Source: SKLM01 sp964390305 (lineage in GTDB: Bacteria > Chloroflexota > Anaerolineae > B4-G1). Taken from it: a stretch of DNA of 6,359 nt. How positions within the stretch are numbered: position 1 is the first letter of the stretch; every line of letters begins with the position of its first letter. Position numbers and translations under genes: made by a program. This document shows positions 1-3,897 of the stretch, piece after piece. The stretch spans positions 1 through 6,359 of the forward strand of contig CAYMHT010000148.1 in assembly GCA_964390305.1 (NCBI GenBank), written 5' to 3'. Below the pieces are notes generated by a model. That model made no database searches. It was not told where the DNA came from and saw only the letters and a list, made by a program, of their open reading frames with translations.

Positions 1-11
1 TACTAGCTTCC

Positions 12-40
12 TTGTCCGGCCCTGGTTGGCGGAGTATAAT
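12..40 (+). promoter_or_regulatory. Predicted housekeeping (sigma-70 type) promoter of the sortase operon
   Basis: A perfect -10 hexamer TATAAT lies at 35-40. TTGTCC at 12-17 matches four of six bases of the -35 consensus, and the spacer is the optimal 17 bp. Transcription would begin near position 47, giving a leader of roughly 37 bases before the sortase ATG at 84. This position argues against any sortase start upstream of 84, because codons there would lie in or before the promoter. It was predicted by eye only; activity is inferred. Confidence 0.6.
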
Positions 41-83
41 CGAAGACACGGGGATACATTGCGCATCGGACATCACGGAACTG

Positions 84-884
84 ATGAACAAATCCAGGCT
101 CGTAGCTCGATTTCTGATCGCCAGCGGGGCAGCATTGCTCATCCTGACCGGGGTGTGGGCATATCCTTACGCCCATTCTCGCCTGGTGAGGCCTGCCTCT
201 GTGACTGTGATCACCGTCCCATCTCCGGGGGCGAATGCGACGGGTAGGGACGCAGGGGAGACACAGACCGTACAGCTGCGCACGACGGTCCTCTCCCAGA
301 CGCCGGAACCTTCTCTGACGCCAAGCCCAGTGACCCTCTCGACCCCGATGCCCACGGCCCCCTCCACCCTTGTTGACCCCGAGGGACAGGGGCCCGATCC
401 CGCGCCACCTACTCGCATCGTCATTCCGGCGCTCGGCGTAGATGGTCCCGTCGTTCCTGTGTCGTTGAGCAAGACGGAGGTGGAGGGCCAAGTCTACACA
501 GCGTGGGGGGTGCCGGATGAGTACGCCGCTGGCTGGCATGAAACGTCCGCCCTGCTCGGGGAGCCTGGCAACATGGTTCTCAACGGTCACAACACGAACA
601 ACGGCGAGATCTTCCGCGATCTCTACACACTCGATTCTGGAGAGCGAATTACCGTATACTCAGGCAAGATCTCCCGTACTTATGCTGTGTCTGAGACCTT
701 GATCTTGCCCGAGGGCGGGCAGCCTCTGGAGGTTCGTCTTGCGAACGCCCGTTACGTGATGCCTACCGATGAAGAGCGACTCACCCTCGTCACCTGTCAT
801 CCGTATGGCAGCCTGCGCAATCGCCTGATTGTCATCGCGAGACCCTCTACATCCGATGCATCTTCAGAACCATTGGAGGATTGA
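84..884 (+). CDS. Membrane-anchored sortase (cysteine transpeptidase), class D/E/F-like
   Basis: This 266-residue sortase is a cysteine transpeptidase that normally cleaves a C-terminal sorting signal and joins the protein to a cell-surface nucleophile. Residues 1-6 are basic, and residues 7-27 form one hydrophobic signal-anchor segment. About 70-110 are a Pro/Thr/Ser-rich stalk, and the catalytic domain runs from about 110 to 255. The expected triad is visible: His169 in NGHN (588-590), Cys238 in LVTCHP (795-797) and Arg247 in NRLIV (822-824). Single N-terminal anchor, stalk and extracellular C-terminal enzyme is the usual sortase layout. I chose ATG 84 because it places the basic and hydrophobic segment at the N-terminus and lies downstream of the promoter; its ribosome binding site (GGAA, 78-81 region) is weak. 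The class cannot be fixed by eye. No LPxTG-like substrate is encoded in the window. The stop codon overlaps the next gene's start, suggesting coupling. Confidence 0.9.
   Translation: MNKSRLVARFLIASGAALLILTGVWAYPYAHSRLVRPASVTVITVPSPGANATGRDAGETQTVQLRTTVLSQTPEPSLTPSPVTLSTPMPTAPSTLVDPEGQGPDPAPPTRIVIPALGVDGPVVPVSLSKTEVEGQVYTAWGVPDEYAAGWHETSALLGEPGNMVLNGHNTNNGEIFRDLYTLDSGERITVYSGKISRTYAVSETLILPEGGQPLEVRLANARYVMPTDEERLTLVTCHPYGSLRNRLIVIARPSTSDASSEPLED
875..879 (+). promoter_or_regulatory. Ribosome binding site deciding the start of the DUF6391-like gene
   Basis: GGAGG lies inside the last codons of the sortase gene, four bases before ATG 884 and only one base before the alternative TTG 881. The spacing favours ATG 884. 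The TGATG junction then shares one base between the sortase stop (882-884) and this start, the arrangement typical of translational coupling by re-initiation. Confidence 0.75.
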
Positions 885-1432
885 TGAGCCAGGGACCTCT
901 GTCAGCCCTATTGAATCTACCCCTTATCACCCGTGTGCGGCGAAATCACGCATTGGAGCACGCCACAATGCAGGTGCTCAGCGAGCGCGACAACGCGCTC
1001 AGGTTGATGGGGCGCTCGTCCCTTTGGGGCTTCTACATCTACGGCAGTGTGGACACTCAAGACGTGCTCGAGGCTGCACAGGAGGGACTGCGGAGACTGA
1101 AAGTCGGTCGACAGGAAATGGCTATCCATCCTAACTGCGGCTCCAATTATGTTGTGGCTGGTGCTATTGCAGGGATGGGAGCATTTGTTGCCCTGGGCGG
1201 TTTGTCGCGAGATCGACGTGAGGGGCTCCTGGACCGCCTGGCTCGCCTCCCACTGGCCTGTGCCGTTGGGACGCTGGGCGTCATCCTATCGCGGCCGTTG
1301 GGTGCCGCCCTCCAGGCTCATGTGACGACCAAGGCTGAAGTCGGTGATTTGAGAATCAAAGGGATCGTGAAGAGCGAGCAAGCTGGCACGACTGTCCATC
1401 TTGTGCGCACCGAAGATTGGCCCTCAAAATAG
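884..1432 (+). CDS. DUF6391-like membrane protein with HxxEH and HPNCG motifs
   Basis: This 182-residue protein is of unknown function. I recognise the combination RRNHALEH, GFYIYG and HPNCG as resembling the DUF6391 family known from Chloroflexota and cyanobacteria; this is from memory and unverified. Residues 1-88 look soluble and carry HALEH at 22-26 (bases 947-961) and HPNCG at 82-86 (1127-1141). Two hydrophobic segments follow, about 89-107 and 119-143, separated by a strongly basic loop (R109, R111, R112, R118, R121). A short polar tail, 144-182, closes the protein. HALEH fits the HxxEH pattern of M16-type zinc peptidases, and the nearby His and Cys could add metal ligands, but no enzyme activity is established. 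The topology is ambiguous: the basic loop suggests it is cytoplasmic, yet there is no signal peptide for an external N-terminal domain. The gene starts within the sortase stop codon, so the two are probably co-produced. TTG at 881 is a less likely start. Confidence 0.8.
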   Translation: MSQGPLSALLNLPLITRVRRNHALEHATMQVLSERDNALRLMGRSSLWGFYIYGSVDTQDVLEAAQEGLRRLKVGRQEMAIHPNCGSNYVVAGAIAGMGAFVALGGLSRDRREGLLDRLARLPLACAVGTLGVILSRPLGAALQAHVTTKAEVGDLRIKGIVKSEQAGTTVHLVRTEDWPSK

Positions 1433-1459
1433 GACTGGAGCAGGCAGCGCAGCCTGTCC
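1432..1459 (+). other. Possible hairpin in the gap before holA
   Basis: CAGGC (1441-1445) and GCCTG (1452-1456) are perfect arms around a six-base loop. GGA (1432-1434) can add pairs with TCC (1457-1459), leaving 1435-1440 as a bulge. No T-run follows, so an intrinsic terminator is unlikely and read-through into holA is expected. It could shape the holA leader or mark an RNA processing point, or be chance in GC-rich DNA. Confidence 0.3.
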
Positions 1460-1475
1460 CGCATCGAAACCGGAT

Positions 1476-2489
1476 ATGACAGAGTCGAAACCAACTTTTT
1501 ACGTGTTCCACGGTGAGGACGAGTTCACCCGCTCAGAGACGCTGGTCAGCTTCAAGCGTCGACTGGGCCGATCCGATACCGTGGATTTGAACACCACCGT
1601 ACTGGATGGAAACGGCCTGACTATGGCCGCTCTGCGCCACGCCTGTGACGCCCTTCCATTCCTGGCTGAGAAGCGCCTTGTCATCGTCCGAGGTTTGCTG
1701 AAGCTGTTTGACCCTCATAAGGGCCAGAACCTCTCTGAGACCAGGCAGAGACTGCTTGACGAGTTGACTGACTATCTCCCTCACCTGCCCCCGACGACAC
1801 GCCTCGTCTTCGTCGAGGAGGAGACGTTGTCGGCCAGTCACCCGATCGTGAAGTTAGCAAGACAGGAACCCCGTGGGTACGTCAAGCGCTTTGAGCGTCC
1901 AGATGCCAAGGCGCTGCCTGGATGGATCAGGCAGCGGACGCACAAGTACAACGGAGGAATCGAACCGCGAGCCGCCCACCACCTGGCCGCAATCGTCGGT
2001 GCTGATCTACGACTGCTCGACCAGGAGATTATCAAGTTGACCACCTATACACGTGGACAACGTGACATCACCGAGGCCGATGTAGAAGCCCTGGTGCCGT
2101 ACTCACAGGATGCGGTCATCTTCGATCTCGTCGACGCACTCGGACGTCGGGACGGGCGCACCGCTGCCGAGACGCTGCACCGCTTACTGGAGGAGGGCGA
2201 GCACCCGTTAGGATTGTTCGGGATGGTCGTGCGGCAGTTCCGGCTCCTTATCCAGGTCAAGGAACTAAAGGCCGGCGGTGCCTCATCGGGTGACGTGGCC
2301 AAGATCCTACGGATTCACCCCTTTCCAGCCAGTAAGCTGTACACTCAGGCAACTCACTTCACAGCTCCTCAACTCGAAAGGGTCTATCATCATCTGTCAG
2401 AAGCCGATCTCCAGATCAAGACCGGAGAGATAAGACCGGAGGTCGCCCTCGACCTACTTGTAGCCGGGCTGGCTACGACGCAGCTGTAG
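1476..2489 (+). CDS. holA: DNA polymerase III subunit delta
   Basis: This is the delta subunit of the clamp loader, which opens the beta sliding clamp so that it can be placed on primed DNA during replication. The 337-residue product has the normal family length. The N-terminal domain (about 1-140) opens with YVFHGEDEF (residues 9-17), the family's remnant of a nucleotide-binding loop; as usual for delta there is no Walker A GxxGxGKT. It continues with FLAEKRLVIVRGL (62-74) and RLVFVEE (109-115). The middle domain (about 141-208) includes GADLRLLDQEIIKL (175-188). The C-terminal collar domain (about 210-337) contains FDLVDALG and a closing helix with EIRPEVALDLL. The reading frame is open back to TTG 1401, inside the preceding gene, but those 25 extra residues are unlike the family, so ATG 1476 is preferred. 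Its ribosome binding site is weak, which may suit a low-abundance protein. It follows the DUF6391-like gene by 43 bases and probably shares its transcript. Confidence 0.95.
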   Translation: MTESKPTFYVFHGEDEFTRSETLVSFKRRLGRSDTVDLNTTVLDGNGLTMAALRHACDALPFLAEKRLVIVRGLLKLFDPHKGQNLSETRQRLLDELTDYLPHLPPTTRLVFVEEETLSASHPIVKLARQEPRGYVKRFERPDAKALPGWIRQRTHKYNGGIEPRAAHHLAAIVGADLRLLDQEIIKLTTYTRGQRDITEADVEALVPYSQDAVIFDLVDALGRRDGRTAAETLHRLLEEGEHPLGLFGMVVRQFRLLIQVKELKAGGASSGDVAKILRIHPFPASKLYTQATHFTAPQLERVYHHLSEADLQIKTGEIRPEVALDLLVAGLATTQL

Positions 2490-2508
2490 AGACAGACCCA
2501 GGGCTATT

Positions 2509-2519
2509 TTGCCGGGCAA
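2509..2519. promoter_or_regulatory. Short inverted repeat over the -35 box, possible operator
   Basis: TTGCC and GGCAA form perfect five-base arms around a single central G. The site coincides with the -35 hexamer, where a bound dimer would block RNA polymerase. Autoregulation by the HTH protein encoded just downstream is plausible but inferred. The arms are short, and chance occurrence is possible. Confidence 0.35.
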
Positions 2520-2536
2520 CCGTGGTATGCTATAAT
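2509..2536 (+). promoter_or_regulatory. Predicted extended -10 promoter for the HTH-TPR pair
   Basis: TGCTATAAT at 2528-2536 is a perfect extended -10 element. TTGCCG at 2509-2514, four of six matches to the -35 consensus, sits 16 bp upstream. Transcription would start near 2543 and leave a leader of about 30 bases before ATG 2572. It begins only 20 bases after the holA stop, so the HTH-TPR pair can be transcribed independently of the upstream operon. I see no clear terminator between holA and this promoter. Confidence 0.7.
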
Positions 2537-2560
2537 CCTGCGGAAGACGACATCGCCGAC

Positions 2561-2566
2561 GGGAGG
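2561..2566 (+). promoter_or_regulatory. Strong ribosome binding site of the HTH gene
   Basis: GGGAGG lies five bases before ATG 2572, a near-ideal Shine-Dalgarno placement, and it fixes this start codon with confidence. Confidence 0.8.
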
Positions 2567-2571
2567 ATCAC

Positions 2572-3243
2572 ATGGTTAAGAAGAAGCTGACGTTGCGTGA
2601 TCGCATCATAGGCGTGCTTTTGCGTGACGCACGACAGCGGACGGGACGGACAAAGGCTGAGTGTGCAGACGCCCTGGGCGTCTCCCCCACCACAATTGAG
2701 GCGTACGAGCACGGACGCACACCCATCTCATTGCCAGAACTCGAAGTTCTCGGCTACATACTGGCTACGCCTGTCTACCGCTTCTGGGAGAGAGACCCGG
2801 AGTTGGCCTCCCAGGGAGAGCCACCGGACTTTCAGGCACTATTGGATCTGCGGCATCGTATCGTAGCGGTCCTTCTTCGACAGGCGCGGCTCGAAGCCAA
2901 CATGACGCACGAGGATTTGGCCGAGGTGCTCAGTTGTTCACCTGAACGCGTCTCCGAGTACGAACGCGCCGGGGAGCCCATTCCCGTCTCCGAACTAGAG
3001 CTGCTCGCAAGTTCCTTGAACCTGCCCTTGGAGCACTTTGTGGACGGGCAGGGGGGAACGGTGGGAGAGTGGCATCGACAGCAGGAGCTCGATCGCCACT
3101 TTCACGAGCTCCGCGAGGATATCCAAGAGTTCGTTGTCAAGCCCGTCAACGTCAAGTACCTCGAGGTCGCCATGAGGCTGTCCCGGATGCCAGCCAGCAA
3201 GCTACGCGCCATCGCCGAAGGGCTGCTTGAGATCACCTATTAG
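2572..3243 (+). CDS. Transcriptional regulator with two tandem XRE-type HTH domains
   Basis: This is a 223-residue probable DNA-binding regulator of the XRE/Cro helix-turn-helix type; its target and signal are unknown. Domain 1 spans about residues 9-73, with the recognition region around ADALGVSPTTIEAYEHG. Domain 2 spans about 94-158, with AEVLSCSPERVSEYERAG. The two are an internal duplication, with about 25 of 65 positions identical in my hand alignment and starts 85 residues apart. The C-terminal region, about 165-223, is predicted to be helical and ends in a segment including SRMPASKLRAIAEGLLEITY; I do not recognise it as a named domain, and it may mediate dimerisation or partner binding. 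There is no signal peptide or membrane segment, so it should be cytoplasmic. The start is set by GGGAGG five bases upstream. The gene has its own promoter with a small palindrome over the -35, compatible with autoregulation, and is followed 19 bases later by a TPR gene likely on the same transcript. Confidence 0.9.
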   Translation: MVKKKLTLRDRIIGVLLRDARQRTGRTKAECADALGVSPTTIEAYEHGRTPISLPELEVLGYILATPVYRFWERDPELASQGEPPDFQALLDLRHRIVAVLLRQARLEANMTHEDLAEVLSCSPERVSEYERAGEPIPVSELELLASSLNLPLEHFVDGQGGTVGEWHRQQELDRHFHELREDIQEFVVKPVNVKYLEVAMRLSRMPASKLRAIAEGLLEITY

Positions 3244-3253
3244 GCTGTGGACT

Positions 3254-3258
3254 GGAGG
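3254..3258 (+). promoter_or_regulatory. Ribosome binding site of the TPR gene
   Basis: GGAGG lies four bases before ATG 3263 and seven bases before the adjacent ATG 3266. Either ATG may be used, and the products differ by one methionine. A start further upstream, inside the HTH gene's last codons (frame open from 3227), has no such support. Confidence 0.7.
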
Positions 3259-3262
3259 CACG

Positions 3263-3811
3263 ATGATGGATGAAGTGATGTCTGCACACGACATGAAGGA
3301 AGAAGGGCTGCGACTCTTTCAAGAAGGCCTGTATCCCGAGGCGGCCGATAGGTTCAAGCAGGCTCGGCAGATGTTCATTGCCGAGGGAGACGAGGTTGAA
3401 GCAGCCGAGATGCTGAACAACCTGGGCGTGATCCACCGGATGCGGCGCGAGTGGGATGAGGCCATCGAAGCTCTGGAGGAGGCGCAAGCAGCGTTCGCCG
3501 CAGTCGGCGATCGCAGTCGAGAGGCCCAAGTCCTGGGCAACCTGGGGGGACTTCACGCCAGCCAGGGACGGCGAGACGAGGCAAAGGAATACCTGCGCAA
3601 GGCAGCCGACACCTTCGCTGAATTAGGCGACGATCAGCGACGGGGAGAGACGTTGCTGGCGCTCGGTGTGCAACAGTGGAAGTCGGGTGATCGCCAGGAA
3701 GGCCTCACCACTTATCAGGCTGGGTTGCAGATACTAGAGAAGCCGTCAGCCGGTCAGAAGGCTCTTCGCGGGTTGCTCAACCTTCGCACCAGGTTGCTCG
3801 GCAGCGGATAG
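3263..3811 (+). CDS. Tetratricopeptide repeat (TPR) protein
   Basis: This is a 182-residue protein made almost wholly of TPR repeats, which form a helical scaffold for protein or peptide binding. Four units recur every 40 residues, at about 8-41, 48-81, 88-121 and 128-161. They are recognised by the LG...A...L...A..F pattern, for example NNLGVIHRMRREWDEAIEAL and GNLGGLHASQGRRDEAKEYL, with GD or EGD at the turns between units. The 40-residue period is longer than the classic 34 and resembles the extended repeats of LGN- or kinesin-light-chain-like proteins. Residues 162-182 form a basic tail. No signal peptide, membrane segment or catalytic motif is visible, so it should be cytoplasmic. It follows the dual-HTH gene by 19 bases with a good GGAGG site, so the two are likely co-transcribed and perhaps act together; the binding partner is not shown by the sequence. 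It converges on pheT. Confidence 0.88.
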   Translation: MMDEVMSAHDMKEEGLRLFQEGLYPEAADRFKQARQMFIAEGDEVEAAEMLNNLGVIHRMRREWDEAIEALEEAQAAFAAVGDRSREAQVLGNLGGLHASQGRRDEAKEYLRKAADTFAELGDDQRRGETLLALGVQQWKSGDRQEGLTTYQAGLQILEKPSAGQKALRGLLNLRTRLLGSG

Positions 3812-3886
3812 ACGGCGCTCAGCCGTTCGGGGAGTGGAAGTGACGAACAGGAACTAGTGGAGTGCCTTCGCCCAGTCCCCCGCTAG
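3812..3886. terminator. Weak candidate hairpins in the TPR/pheT convergent gap
   Basis: Two hairpins can be drawn. The first is ACGGC (3812-3816) with GCCGT (3822-3826), loop of five bases, directly after the TPR stop codon. The second uses 3854-3860 with 3880-3886, seven pairs including CTAG on both sides and one G-U pair on the + strand. Neither is followed by a T-run on either strand, so neither is a convincing intrinsic terminator. Termination of the two converging transcripts is nevertheless expected somewhere here or just beyond. Confidence 0.25.
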
Positions 3887-3897
3887 GGATCGTTCAG

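Noticed and set aside
12..83. Longer sortase N-terminus from TTG 12
   Set aside because: That codon lies in the predicted -35 box, and the added residues would bury the signal-anchor; ATG 84 gives a normal basic-then-hydrophobic N-terminus.
3..590. Long open frame on the - strand opposite the sortase gene
   Set aside because: The translation is Arg/Gly/Pro-rich and shows no domain; it is an antisense shadow of the sortase coding region in GC-rich DNA.
881..883. TTG as the start of the DUF6391-like gene
   Set aside because: It is only one base after GGAGG, whereas ATG 884 is four bases away and in the same frame.
1401..1475. Extension of holA upstream to TTG 1401, overlapping the previous gene
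   Set aside because: The added 25 residues do not resemble the delta family N-terminus, and there is no ribosome site; ATG 1476 gives the usual length.
2490..2530. Intrinsic terminator after holA
   Set aside because: Only three-base arms around TATTTT can be drawn, and there is no stable stem followed by a T-run.
3533..3556. Repeated CTGGGCAACCTGG-like bases in the TPR gene as a DNA repeat
   Set aside because: The similarity to 3413-3436 reflects the repeated protein unit (NNLG/GNLG), not a mobile or regulatory DNA repeat.
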